Assembly: GCA_017590115.1 (NCBI GenBank) | Contig: JAGGNK010007448.1 | Coordinates: 9,960,815-10,024,814 of the forward strand | DNA from: Montifringilla adamsi | Lineage: Eukaryota; Chordata; Aves; Passeriformes; Passeridae | DNA: 64,000 bases | Reading direction: 5' to 3' | Part shown: one piece after another, positions 25,273 to 37,660 of the stretch | Numbering within the stretch: the stretch's first letter is position 1 | Layout: the number at the start of each line of letters is the position of its first letter | The notes under the pieces: model-generated | What the model was told of the DNA's origin: nothing | Databases searched by the model: none | The model's input: the letters and a program-made list of their open reading frames with translations, nothing else | Program-made: the position numbers and the translations under genes

Positions 25273-27540
25273 TGCACACGGTGATGGACAGGCAGAGAGG
25301 AGCCCTCTCGGCTCTCCCCCTCCTGAGCCGTGGATTCAGTGCCCTGATGGTCCGTAACGCGCTGTCACTGATCAGTGAGCTGGGAAATCTGGGAGCAGCC
25401 TGACAAGGCACTGCCGGCTCTCCGGGGAGTCTCGGCCGCCTGGCAGCTCAGGGATCCCTGTGTGTGGTGCCCACTGCCACCTCCAGACCAGCGTCTGCCC
25501 GTGGGCATCCCCTCCTGCAAAAGGAGCGCCTTCCCCCGGCGTGGAGGGGAGGGACACGGCGATCTCCTGCCCTCCTCCCGTGGGAGAACTGGAGGCCTTT
25601 CTCCACACCTCTCAGCAAAGGGAGTGTGCCCCCAGCTAGGAGAATGGGCAGGGAGGGGATCCCATAGAGTGCTGGACTGCTGCCCAGCTCAGGAGGGAGA
25701 AGGGAGCAGGTGGGAGCTCAGGCCCCTCCTGCGTTTTTTCATACAAAGCAGAGGAGGAGCAGCTCCTGTTCAGCTCTCCACAGACACCAGTTTGCTCCAC
25801 TTGACTTCTGCTGGTGTTACTTGTAACTGCCCTGTCTCTCTCTGGCTGTCAATGGAAAATTGATGCAGCCCGAAAGCTTTTGTTCCCCATCCTTCAAGGA
25901 GAGTGTTTATTACGAATTTATCAGAGAGAGCTTTGTCGCTTTGTATAGGCCCAGACAAAGAGTTTTGTAACAACAGGACTTACTTGAAACAAAGACTGAA
26001 CTTAAATTAAAACTATTACGGGTTTTTTGCTCAGTTTGCAATCATTTACTTAACTTTTACTGACTTTGCCTTGTCTATCAGAGGATATTTTTTCACCTGG
26101 ACTTAAGCCCAGCTGGACTTAAGCACATGCTCAAAGCTAAATATGAATTAAATTACTGTGCTGAATCAGGGCTTTTCTTCTTTCTGAGTTATTTTGCTGT
26201 GAATGCATTTTTGGTGCACATGAATATCAACTGTAGCTGTTATGCTAATAAAGTTGAACCTCCTGATTTTAATATTCTATATTTCTTTTCATTCTACATG
26301 GAGACGGTGATGACTTCTTTTGTATCTGAGATTTACATGCAGTCCCATATTTTAACAGTGACACATAATTTACATGTGATTAGATCAAAGTATTTACTTC
26401 CACGAGTTTTAAAACAACAAAATCTGATATTGAATATGCCTATTTTCCACACCTTTTAAGTGAATACAGAATAGAAATAGCAGCTTGAAGCAGCAGAAAT
26501 TTCAAGAGATCTGAATTTAAGAGAGAAATTTCACTGCACTCTCCTCCTTTCAACTGCTGCTGTCATGGCTGGGGAGTGAAAGTGGCAATGTTTTTAGAAA
26601 TGTTTCATGAAATATTTTATAAGTGCAGTTTAAATTATTTTTAAGTTGGGTAATCTGCCAAAGCTTTACATTGTTAACAGAGAAGGAGAAATTGCTGCAG
26701 AGCTGAGCGGTGCGCTCGGGGAATGGAAACACGGTTCCTGCCAGGAACACACTGTGCTTCCAGCATCTCTTAGCTGTGTCCAGAGGCAGCCCTACCTGGA
26801 AAAGGTAAGCATGTTTCCTGAGCAGCACAGGAAATCAAAGTACATCTGCAAGGAAATGAACCCAGACCATGTGCCCTCCCAAACGGGGTCCACATTCCTT
26901 TGGCAGAATTACTGCTGAGCGATGGGGGTCTTGTACTGTCCATTTCCAATCAAATTCAGCTGCAGAAATTCAGCATTCCCGAAGCTGCTTTTTCTGAAAC
27001 TCTGTACTTAAGCCCTCTTTCTGCTAGGTGGGTGAATCGTCGTGGTGATTTGTATCAAGTCCTCTTTCGTTCAACGGCGGCTGAGCGAGTCCGGCAGGGA
27101 TCCCGACTGGGTGCCCTGGGACTGCCCTGTCATCCCTGAGCACAGCTCCACCTCGTACCAGCTGTACCGGCTGTATTGCAGCCTCCTTGCTCCTCTTTGG
27201 TTAGGACAGAGCTGAGCAGAGCTGCGTCCCGAGGTGTGTGCTTGCAGGGAGCTGAGGAAGCAGCACCTTCACTGCGGGGCCGTCGGCCCCTCAGGCGCTC
27301 TCTGCCAGTGCCGGGGCTGCAGAGCACGGCCGGGGGCCCGGGGGTTGTCCTGCAGGCTCAGCTGCTCGGTAGGATTGGTCTGAGCGGTGTCAGGCCCTTG
27401 CAGGAGCAGCCCTTTGTTGTTTGAGCCCAGCTCGGGGGTGTGGACACGTGCGGGACTCCGCACACCTTGTGCAGACCTGAGCAGTGCCGGGCTGGGCCGG
27501 GATTGACTTTGAACACTGAGCGAGCCCTAATTCGTCTGTC
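25273..27540. other. Gene-free stretch with two GC-richer parts
   Basis: CpG is moderately raised at about 25300-25620 and again at 27040-27500 (for example caacggcggctgagcgagtc). Neither reaches the density of the island near 57 kb. Between them (25880-26460) the DNA is AT-rich. The frames present carry no recognised domain. Confidence 0.45.
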
Positions 27541-27549
27541 TTAGAATTC

Positions 27550-27870
27550 CTCTCCTAACACAAGGGAATCGTCTCTCTCCACTCTCTGCCCCGGCACAAA
27601 GAGCACATAATTAATTCTCTAGGGTAGGGATGAGGCTCTGGGGAGGCTCCAGACACAGAGTCCTGCCCTTGGAGAGGCAGGAACAGCTGCACTGGCCCTC
27701 GTGGTTGGGGATTTTTTTTTCAGCTTACCCAGATAATAAGATCCTTTCTCCTCTTAACCTCTTACCTAGAGTGCAATTAGGGGTAAACTGAGCCGGCTGC
27801 TCTGTAAAGAAAGATGTGTCCTTAACCTGGTAAGAACAACTCCTTAATTATTAAGCCAGCAGTGGGAAGA
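27550..27870. promoter_or_regulatory. Possible conserved non-coding element
   Basis: AT-rich non-coding motifs (cataattaattctc, tgcaattagg, ccttaattattaagc) lie between GC-rich neighbours. The last is a near-palindromic homeodomain-type site. Weak, composition-based call. Confidence 0.22.
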
Positions 27871-27885
27871 GTAGTCTGAGTCTGT

Positions 27886-27930
27886 CTGAGCCAGGTGAGC
27901 AGGGGAGCCAGTGAGACTCACCTGGCTCAG
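27886..27930. repeat. 14-bp perfect inverted repeat (hairpin)
   Basis: The arm CTGAGCCAGGTGAG (27886-27899) is matched exactly by CTCACCTGGCTCAG (27917-27930) across a 17-base loop. The stem is too short for a microRNA precursor. Each arm contains a CAGGTG/CACCTG E-box. Confidence 0.85.
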
Positions 27931-28094
27931 TGTGAATGCCACACAGTGCTTTGATGAGATTTCATCTGCTCAACAGGCTCTGTGAAGCAACAAGCTCAGC
28001 GAAACGAGTCCTGGCCGCAGCACAGAGCCCACCCCTCCCTGCAGACCTGCTCCCAGAGCCCATTAGCATGGTCAGTGTGGTACCCGCAGCCTGT

Positions 28095-28170
28095 CACACG
28101 TCCTGTCCTGCCAGCAGGGCCACACGTCCTGTCCTGCCAGCAGGGCCACACGTCCTGCCCTGCCCAGGGC
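28095..28170. repeat. 26-bp minisatellite, about 2.9 copies
   Basis: The unit begins cacacgtcctgtcctgccag and ends cagggc. The first two copies (28095-28120, 28121-28146) are identical. The third (28147-28170) is two bases shorter and diverges after cacacgtcctg. The identity of the first two copies suggests recent duplication. Confidence 0.92.
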
Positions 28171-29740
28171 TGCTGGTGTGAGCGGTTCCACCCTGTGCGT
28201 GTGCACGGTCATGCTGGTTAACCAAACCCAGCAGTCTCTGTGGTGTTCCTGTGGGACCAGGCACAGTTAAATGGATCACAGGACACTTCCCACCTCTATT
28301 ATCTGATTTCTCCTGAATGCATTTGTTCAGGGTCTGCTGCTGTAGTTTGGTGACAGCTGTGCTCACCGAACCATTTTCTAAAAGCAGAGTACATCCAGTT
28401 AACCACTTCACCTGGTACAGCAGTGCTGAGGCTTGGGCTGGGGAGCTCCCTGGGAGCTGCCTCTGCAGGAATTACTGTGGGAGCACGGGGTAAAGCTGGT
28501 GCTGAGGGATCAGATGGACCTTGCAGCACCATCATTCCAGTGCTGTGGTCCTGGTGCTTTTCTCTGCAGGCCTTTTGTGAGTTTTCTTTTTTCCTCCCAC
28601 AGGCGAGTAGCAGACAAGATAAGCTGCTACTGCAGCAGATGACTTACATAAATGTTAATGAGCATCTAATGTGTACATAATTTTCCTGCAAAAGGTGATC
28701 AAAGGTAGGAGAGTTTTGACAGGCCTCATTCCAGGCAGCATAGTAAGGCAATCTCAGCCCAGGGGCCAGAGCTCAGCACTGGAAATGGTGTCTCCAAATG
28801 CAGCTGCATTCCAGCTCCATTTGCCTCTTTCAGGCTCCCTTTTTAATCTCTGCTTCAGCTGCCTTTCAAGTGAGCAGGGATTTTTTTTTCCCCATGAAAG
28901 AAATACTACTCTCTGAGGCTCGTTTTTACAGTGTGTTGCTGCTAGAGCAGCACCAGCCAATTCCCATCTCCTGCTGCACCACCCACCTGCCAGGATGCCG
29001 TGAGGACCAGCAGCACGTGGGCAGACCTGGGAACACACGTGTCCCTGTTCATGCTATCCCTTCCCTCCTGAGGCAAGCTGGGTGGCTGAAATGAAGCCCT
29101 TTGCTGTCAGACAGGGCACAGGGAGGATGTGAGACACATCCTTAATTTTTGTGAGGGAGTGAAGGCGTCTTCAGCACAGCATCCAGCTATTCCCACAGAC
29201 CGTCTCTGCTTTGGTGTGGGCAGTGTCAGCAAGTCCATGGGCTGGTGAGGCTTTGGGTGCTGAGCTCCTCCAGCACATTGCAGGGCAGGGTTAATGCCTG
29301 GCTTGGCTTCTCTAAACCCTGCTGGTGCCCTGTCTATTGTGCCTGACTCCTCTCTGCCTACATGCCTGCTCGTGACACACTGTCTGGTTACTGATCTTAC
29401 ACCTTATCTGGATGTCCCCTTAGTCTTCAGTAGAGCTGAAATTTCCCCACGCCCACCCATTGTAAATCCAGAGCTGGGGACTGAATTGGGTGGCATTTCA
29501 GTTCAGGGCTGCAGTCTTCATGCTGAACTACTCCAGATGATAAATACTGGCTGGACTGATGTCTGTAAAGGCTTTACAGCTCCTTCTTAACTGAAAGCAG
29601 AGCTTTTCCTCCTGATTGCTTAGTCCTGGTCCCTGGAAAGAAAGAGAAAGGAAAGAGGACCCTGCTGAGCCCTGGGAGCTCCTGAGCCCCACCTGTCCCC
29701 TCTGGATACGCCAGACTGGGGACAGGAGTCCCTGAGTCAC
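28171..29740. other. Gene-free stretch
   Basis: No gene supported. A long pyrimidine tract and CAG at about 28580-28602 form a strong acceptor-like site, followed by 25 open codons to a TAA at 28678. No donor or family match was found. Confidence 0.45.
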
Positions 29741-29749
29741 CCTGGCTGG

Positions 29750-30080
29750 TGCAGATGATTAAAGGGACTCAAATGATTTAAACATCCCATTTCCCATTTC
29801 AAGACGTCCATGACCCTGTAAGACGAGATCTGGGAGATTAATTATTGCAGATACTGTTGTCAGCAAATTATGCCTCTTTCTCTGTTGTCCCTGATCAGAT
29901 CATGATAATTACATTTACGCTTTGAAATGACTGAGGTAGTAATGAGGAGCTCTTGGTCTGCAGTTTGTTTGTGACAGGAAGCTGCCAGCCTGTACAATTG
30001 AAGTTTGCATTGCTCTGGTTTGACATGCAGTGCACATGGTAGCATTTCCCTTCCCAAACCAGGGGAGCATAACTCATGGT
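29750..30080. promoter_or_regulatory. Candidate conserved non-coding element
   Basis: AT-rich non-coding DNA with gagattaattattgcag, agcaaattatgcc and catgataattac, which are typical homeodomain/POU-like text. Composition-based call. Confidence 0.28.
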
Positions 30081-33000
30081 ATCAGGTGCAAAAGCTGGTT
30101 TATGAGCCCATAATTCCCTTTATGGAACATTCTTTCAGGGTGGTTTAGGACTTGCTGGGCTGTGATCATTCCTACCAGTAAACCAGCGTTCCTGGGATGT
30201 TCGCTGCAGGCTAATGTCAGAAGAACATTTTATCCCTCAAATAACAGCCTCTACACGGTTTAAAAACTTTTCTCTGTAATGAAAAAAAGTAACAGTGAAA
30301 AAACTGAAGCATTAGGCCCTTTTCTTAACAAAAATACTTGGAACATTTCCATTAAAAACATTCCCTAAGAAAATGAACGTTTTCATTCCAGCCCTCTGAT
30401 AAGCACATTTTGCACAAACAGTACTTCTCATTTCCTACTCACTTTATGACCAGTCCTGGGTCTGACTCATTCCTGTCCATCCCACCTGGCCACTGGTTTC
30501 TTTTAAGAAAACAGGCTAATAGAGATGAGAATGGCCCGTTTTTCTCTCCAGAGGACAGAGGTCTCTTGTTCTTTGCTGTGGTTGTGTTTTCACTGCTTTT
30601 TATTGAAACATAAATAGCCTTGAACAGCTCTGCTCTCTTGGAGGCTGACAACTGACTGTAGAGGGACAATGTTATTGTTTCTCTGCAGGTAGTTGAGCAG
30701 ACACCTTGCAACTGGAGTAGGAAAGGGGATCCAGGAATACGTATGAGTATGGACAGCTAAGCCATCTCTGCTGCTGGGTCTGAGATCGAGTTCTGGCAGG
30801 AGAGCAGGAATGTATGACTAAAGCGAAGGAAGTTGTATCTAATAAAAGGCCAGGCGTGGGAAGAGATGGCAATAGAGAGGGTGTTTGGTGAGGAGACAGC
30901 CCCTGCCTTCTCCTGCCTGCCACAGCAACCCCCTGTGCTCCTGTGGAAGCAGGGCAGGGCTGCCCCCTCCTCCCCATCTTGTGTGTGGAGGCAGCAGATT
31001 GGTTTCCCTCCTGGTGCTTCCTCGAGCAGCTCTCATGTGGCAGCCTGCCTCGTGCAAATGAGCTGAGCTGCAGCTGGGCAACCAAAAGAGGTCCCAGTTT
31101 CCTCCGACAGACCAGATCTGGCTTGCAGGTGGCCTGCACTGAGTGCCAGCATGCTGGAAACTGCTACCAGGAGCAGGGTGGCAGCCGGGGCTCGCTGGAC
31201 CTGCAGTAGTGGCTCCGTTATCCGGCACATTGGAGCCAACTCTGCTCCTCTCAGTTCCCAGGCACTGTGACATATGCTGTCTTAATGCCTCTGGCAAATT
31301 GGAATCAGCTTGGCTTTTTCAAAAGCCCTTTCATACAAAGAGGTGACATTTTCTGTGCTTTATTCTGGAACTGGTTTGGGTTGTTAAAAATTATACCCAG
31401 TGGGTAGGAGCTGCCATGCTTCCAATTCCTTGTGTGGCTACTCTGTATTTTATGACTCTCTTTTTAAAATTTATGTTGGTGTAAGGAGAGGGGAACATTG
31501 TTTTGAAACAAGTCTGTAACAAGACTGTAACAAGACAGAAATAGATCTGGGGAAGTGCAAGTGGTAAATACCTGTCTGAAGAACAAACCACCCCGGCACC
31601 TCAAGGACAAGGCCTCCAGCTGTTCAGTTATTCTGCCTGGATCATGGGCTTCAGCTGTAATTTCTGTTTCACTAGCTTAATTCTACACTTTTTTATACTG
31701 GCTTTTGAAAAATGCATATTTATTCTCTCTCTGCCATTCCCCATTAGCTGTAAATGCCTTTCAGTGGGTCACACTCTCAAGTGCACTTGCCTTTCCAAAG
31801 CTGTGCACGGTGCTGCTTTGGGACACTGAAGGGCAGTAGGAGACAGGCACCCAGCATGGACCTGGATCTGCTCACAGGGCTGAGCCCAAATGGGCCAAAC
31901 GGTGGCAACAGCAAAGCTCTCTTGTCCTGTCTGTCTGTCAGACACAGAGGCACAGACACACATCCCCAACAGCAACAAGTGCACTGCAGGTGCACTTATT
32001 CATCTTCCAACAAACCCTGGGAATGCAGGATGTGCTGCCTGCCTTTTCCTTGGATATTCATCCAGTGTTTTTTCTCTCATTTAGTGGAGCAACTCCTCTT
32101 GATGTACCTTGAGGCAAGGCTGGTGTGGTCATTTTCACAGCAGAGAAACCAAGCAAGGCTATGGAAGGAGATGTGGGGGGAAAGGGTGAATGGAGCCCTC
32201 TGAACAGGTGTGTTCGCAGGGTTTTAAAGGGACATAGCATTGGAGCAGTGGTAGAAATAGAGCAGAATTGGGAGAAACTGCTTTGGGCTGGGAAGTGGAC
32301 TGTGCACTAGAATCTGAATCATTTTTCCCAGGAAATGGCACTGTTTCAACCCTGTGTGACTCTGTGCTGGCCAAAGCACAGGCCACAGCAGTGACTGATC
32401 CCCTCTTGTTCTGTGCCTGTTCCTGGAACACGTTGCAGTATCAGAACAGGACTTTCACTTCTGTTCTGCAACTATTTCAGACTCTCTGATTCTATATATT
32501 GATCGCAGATGTTCCAGACTGCAGCTCTGCCCTTTTGGGTTGAGGGTGACATTGGCTTGTTCCTGGTGCCTAGACTGGCAGAGCCTGTAAGCAGTGCCAG
32601 TCTGAGTGCCTTGTGTGGGAGGGACAGGTTGGGCTGGTGAGCGAGTGATGCTGACTCAGGTGACTTTGAAAATTTCTTTTCCTGATCACTTATGCCAAGG
32701 ACTGCTCCCTGAAGTTAGTCAAATAAATGCAGAGCTGCCCCAGAGGGACGAGCCAAAGGGAATTTGAGCTGTCCTGACTGGTGACTGTATTGTGGAGGAC
32801 AGCACAGAGTGACCTGGGCTGGCTGTGGGGCTGTCTCTGTCCTGAACACCCACAGCCTCAGCTGGAAACAGTCCTGTCCCTTCCCTGGGCCAGGGAAACT
32901 GTGCCACAGGCTCCTCAAACTCCTTCCCTAAAACATGCAATGTGGAAAATCCCCCTCCCCTGCTACGTTCACCACAGAGCTCCCCTAATTGTGGCTCCCT

Positions 33001-33360
33001 GCCACCATGTCCCCTCACAATGTCCCTCTGTCTTGCTTGCAGGGAAGCATTCTGTCCCCGAGGGAAGGCAGCTCCTGTCATTAGGGGACTGCATCCTTGG
33101 TTTTCTATTTGCCTAGTTCTTGCATTAGCTCAATCCCATGGGCCATGTAGAGGACCTGAAGCTAGAAAGGGCTGATTTGTCTTGTTCTTGCATAGTCTAA
33201 TGGCTGTTGCCCATTTATACCATGCTCTGGAGCTTTAGTGAGTCCACTCCGGTCCATTAGGTCACCCCACTGAACTGGAGAAAATGAAACATGTCCTTTC
33301 TTTGGCAGTGGCTCTGTAAAGAGTAAGAAAATAAGAGAAGTAAGCCCTCCCCAGTAGGGA
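30081..33360. other. Gene-free stretch
   Basis: GC-moderate, with chance frames up to about 155 codons on either strand, none with motifs. A two-copy 11-mer repeat (ctgtaacaaga) lies near 31511-31535. Confidence 0.5.
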
Positions 33361-34180
33361 GATTGCTTTAACAATTATTTACTTTGAGCAGGCATATCTA
33401 TATTCATTTGCTTTGGGTTTGCTTGGTTTTCTTGATGAAGATTACAGAAGACAAGTTTTAGAGGAAAGCAAATTGCTTAATTGCCGTTCAGTACCGGGGG
33501 TATGTCTTGGCTTTCTGCATTTGCAGAGGTTTTTTAATAGAAATACTAAGTTTGGGATGAACGAAATAGGATTGGAAGTGTGTGTGTATCTGTGAGTATG
33601 TGACTAAGTAGCAGCTTATATTTAAGCACATCGTTAAGTGAGTTAGTGAGGAGGGCAGAGTTGCTCCACCAGCCTGCTCCTCCCTTTCACAGACATGCAT
33701 GAGTGTGTATTTGTAAGGCTTTTATTGCAATTTCCTAATGAACAGTGGGAAAGAAATAATAACGCTGTGCAAAAGGCATTTCAGGTGTTTCTACCTATGA
33801 CAATCCATAGGATTATGGCAGTTCAGTTGCATTTCTGAAAACAACAGATATTTTGTATTTCCTTTTTTAACTTGACATTTGAAAACCTGAAATGAAATAT
33901 CTTCCAGTGATTGTTTGTGTTAAAGTGTGATTCTGGCAATGTCCTCCCAGATTTCTGTGGTCTTGGTTTTTTCTTTTCAGTGTTCTGCTTCTGAGCATAC
34001 AAATCAGTAAACTTGTTATCGGCTCCTTTGGTAAATTTAATAACTATTCATGGGACTCGATGAGAGTTTTGCAGAGTTTCATTTTAACTTTCAATAGAAC
34101 TTCAGAAGTACCTTTGCATTAAGCTTAAATTTCAGACTGTCCTTCAAATTCTGATTTTCACTGGGGAATAGTTTAAACAG
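33361..34180. other. AT-rich non-coding block
   Basis: Low-GC DNA without a usable frame, repeat family or clear motif cluster. It may hold regulatory sites, but nothing specific can be named. Confidence 0.4.
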
Positions 34181-37100
34181 GGGGAGGTGGAACAGAAGCC
34201 TCAGTGAGTCTCACAGCCCTACATGGACACGGGCACACTCAGAGCAAGTGCCCAGGTCCAGCCTGGTCTCGGTGTGGGGTGCAGAGCACAGCAGAGCAAA
34301 GTGAGCAAAGGCAGCATGTGCCAGTCTTGGCTGCAGGAGCTCTCAGCTCCACGACTCTGACACTGGAGATGAGGCAGAGTTCACTTTTTCCATGCCTGGG
34401 CCAGAGCCCAGCTGCCCTCCTGGGTGTCACTCAGCCCTGACTGGCACTATCTTGGAGTTCTTCTGACTTGACTAAAAATAGGCAGTCTGGAAACCTCCTG
34501 AGAGACCCAGCTTTGCAGAAGTCCCTCACTGAGCTCTGCAGAGCAGCAAACAAAGGGACATTTTTGTTAAAAATCTTCAAATGCTCAGAGAAACATCTCC
34601 TGCCCTAGTCATCCCTGCTTTGCTCGGTACAATAGGGATCTTGCAGGGCTTCCTTATCTGGGACCATGTGGCAGCTCTTGCAGCTTCAGTTGTTGAGACA
34701 GCATAGTAGATGAGCACTGGACCAGGGATCCCACTGGATCCCTGTGGATCCTGTGGATCAGGGACCCCACTGTCCCGTGGCTCTGGGGCTCACCAAGGGG
34801 GTAGTCAGCATGCTCTTTGCTCTGCACAAGGTTTTGTGACTGAACCTCCCATGGTGCTGCCTCCACCCCAGTAGATCAGGTCTGCAAAATGCCTAAATAC
34901 ATGCTTCAGAGCTTGATAAAAAGGTGATAAGTGTCCTAGAATTATCAAACTGAACCCCTTTAAGTTATTTTGCCCTGTAAGCTGGAATAGACACAGATAA
35001 TTTCAGCATTTCATAGTGTCATCTTCAGTTTAATACACAAATTACTTAATGTGGAGTTGTGACTGCAGGAACACATTGCTGTTTCCTGTCCTGGTCTTAG
35101 CAATATTGAATTTCCCCAGCCCTACCAGGACTCAGCTCCTCATGCCAATCACAGAGATTGGTCATTAAAAATGGGAGACAAGAAAACAAGGAACTGTTCC
35201 TGTAAGCCGTGTGCACCAGCTGATGGGAAAGGCAGGAAGGAGGAGATGGGCTTTGCTCCTAATCAGCCAGAGACGCTGCACAGTGCAGAGACAAACCTCA
35301 CTGTGCTCAACACAGGCATCAGCCACAGACCTTGCTGAGGCTGGACCTGGACCTGTCTGCATCCTGGCTCAGGAGCAATCCTGACATGTTGCTGACACAT
35401 TCTCCTTCTCTGCCCGCAGAGATCCCACTCCCTGGGGTGGCTGCCCTGTCCCAGGGTCAGTGGAGGCACAGGGAAGGTTGGACAGCAGACTGGTCCCTGG
35501 GATGGGGGAAGATGGCTTTTTGGAGTTTAGGGAAAGCTTTTAGTTCCACAGCCAGGAAAGCAACCACGAGGCATGTGCTGTGCAGGGCTGTGCCCTGAGC
35601 TGCCCAGGGGCTGTGGGGGCATGTTGGGCACACCAGGGGCTGGCCCAAGTGCCATAACAGTGCTACTGCAGCAACATAAACACAGCCCGGGGCCCCTCTA
35701 GCAGGTTGTGGGAGCACAGCAGGCGCTGCTCCACTTTGACAAGCACAGGGAGTGATTAATGAGCCAGGGAAAACAGGGTGACACATGCAAATACTAGAGA
35801 TCTACAGAGGAAATTCTGAGGATCAAGTCCACCTTTGTAAACAGAAATATCTCTATTATTGCGGAAGACAAGAAGGGAGCAGAGAAGCTCTGTGAGTTCC
35901 CAGACAGTCACTAATGATACTTTCTGCAGTTTGCATCAATCCAGATTAAGCTTTGGGCTGACACAGACGGGTCCTAACTAGGCTCTCCTCCAATGGAGTT
36001 GCATGTTCTCTGTCCCCCGCTTTCCCTGCTGCTGAGCTGGGCTCCATGCCTGACGCAGAGTATCTGCACATCCCCTTGAGCAGCTAACCCTGCTGCCCTG
36101 ATTGCTCTGCCAAATGAGGCTCTGGTTTCACTGTGATCAGGAGTGCTGCATTGATGAGGACAGTCTGTGTGCGGGAGGAAGTGGGTTTGGTCTGTAACTT
36201 TAGTTGTTCCAGACAGAAATTGGAGCAGCTCAGAGAACTGCTGAAGGAGGCATTCTTGGTCTCCCAGGGTATTTCTGCCAGTGTAAGGCCACTGACATTG
36301 CCAGCCCCCGAGAACTACTGCTTCATTGTGGACTAAGCCTTAGAAACACCTCCCAATGTGGGAAACCAATCAAAGCAGAGCTGTGGGAAATGGGAAATGC
36401 CACTGTAGAAGCCTGGGATGTGCTGAGCCAGGGTGGGATGAATGGTGCACAGCATTGCTCCTTCCAGTGCTTTGTTGAGAGCAGGGAACGTGGCTCCTGG
36501 TCTGTCTTAGCCTGGAAAAGTTCACATCAGGTTCCTCAGTCTGCACAGTGCACAGAGCAGCCCTGTTAGTGCAAACCTGGGCATTTGGCAGTCTCAGCAG
36601 TGCTCTGCAGGCACCAGTCACTAACAACTGCTGCTTCTCAGAACATCACCAGAAAGTGTACTCTCTTTTGGAAAGAGATTTCATTGGGGCCTCCAAAGAG
36701 GAGAGCAGTAATTATGCCTCTGCTCTCCATCTGGGGAGGAAAGCCTTGACCTCCTGGCACATGGTCAGATACTGGGAACAGTTTTCCTGCCAATACAAAC
36801 TTCTGAAAATTTCCCATGTCGCATGCTTTAGTATGAGATTGCAGAGCTGTTTTGGAGTCCATTTTCTTTAGACAGCAAATACTGATTGAATATCTGTACT
36901 TTGGTGTAAATAAGGGGAATAAGGAGGAAGTCCTTGAGCCATACTGCAGTTTACTGGGACTCATCCACAGACAGTTGTGGATTCTTTTGCATCAACCTGA
37001 GTCTTCTCCCTGTGCCTGCTGCTCATACAAGTTGTCCCAGGGCTCTGTGGACACCACTGTACAAAAGCAGGCTCTCAGCACAGCCTGGTAAACCTGGAGA

Positions 37101-37370
37101 ATTGCTCTGGGCAGCTGGGGACATGAGGAGCATGGTTGAACATGCCATGTGTCAGTCAGCGATGCCATACCTTTAGCAGATAAGGGAACAGGGTAATTGA
37201 CTTTTCCAGGCTTGTGTTACCTGGAAACTTTCTCCCAGGTGGTGAGAGTGTGCAGTAACACAGAAGTGTTGGTAATTGCGATCAGCACGGTGCACATGCT
37301 GCTAAGGTGAAGCCTTCTACCTCTTGAGAAGGCGTGAGCTTGGAAGGGTTCTGGGCTTGATTGTCATTCT
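34181..37370. other. Gene-free stretch
   Basis: Only overlapping chance frames. It contains the GGATC-rich micro-repeat listed separately and an AT-rich part at 34900-35060. Confidence 0.5.
34727..34769. repeat. GGATC-rich local micro-duplication
   Basis: GTGGATC-like words recur about every ten bases, bracketed by near-identical GGGATCCCACTG and GGGACCCCACTG. This suggests local slippage or duplication. Confidence 0.6.
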
Positions 37371-37379
37371 AGACAAGTG

Positions 37380-37660
37380 TATCCTGACATCCTTTCCTTT
37401 TTACTATAAATCAGAAGCAAAATGAATAAATTAGTTATTGAAGTTCCTTGTGGGCTTCATTGATGCGATTGCAGGTGGAAAAGACAGGTAACATAACCAG
37501 AGGGAATTGGTGTCAAGGCTGTTCCTTACAGACCCAGATTATGTCACCAATCAGCTGGCGAAATAAAGAGATTTCCCGCGTATATTTAGTAAATCAACAT
37601 GACAATGTCATATACAATCGGAGTTAATTAGGCAAACCTTCTTGCTGTGTATAGCATACC
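37380..37660. promoter_or_regulatory. Strong candidate conserved non-coding element
   Basis: A non-coding block that keeps CpGs in AT-rich text, such as gatttcccgcgtatattt and acaatcggagttaattagg. It holds a perfect inverted pair of TGACA half-sites, ATGACA-A-TGTCAT (37599-37611), of the type bound by TALE homeodomain proteins (MEIS/PREP/TGIF). Nearby are an inverted CCAAT-type text (caccaatcagc) and a TAATTA site. Enhancer role is inferred. Confidence 0.4.
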
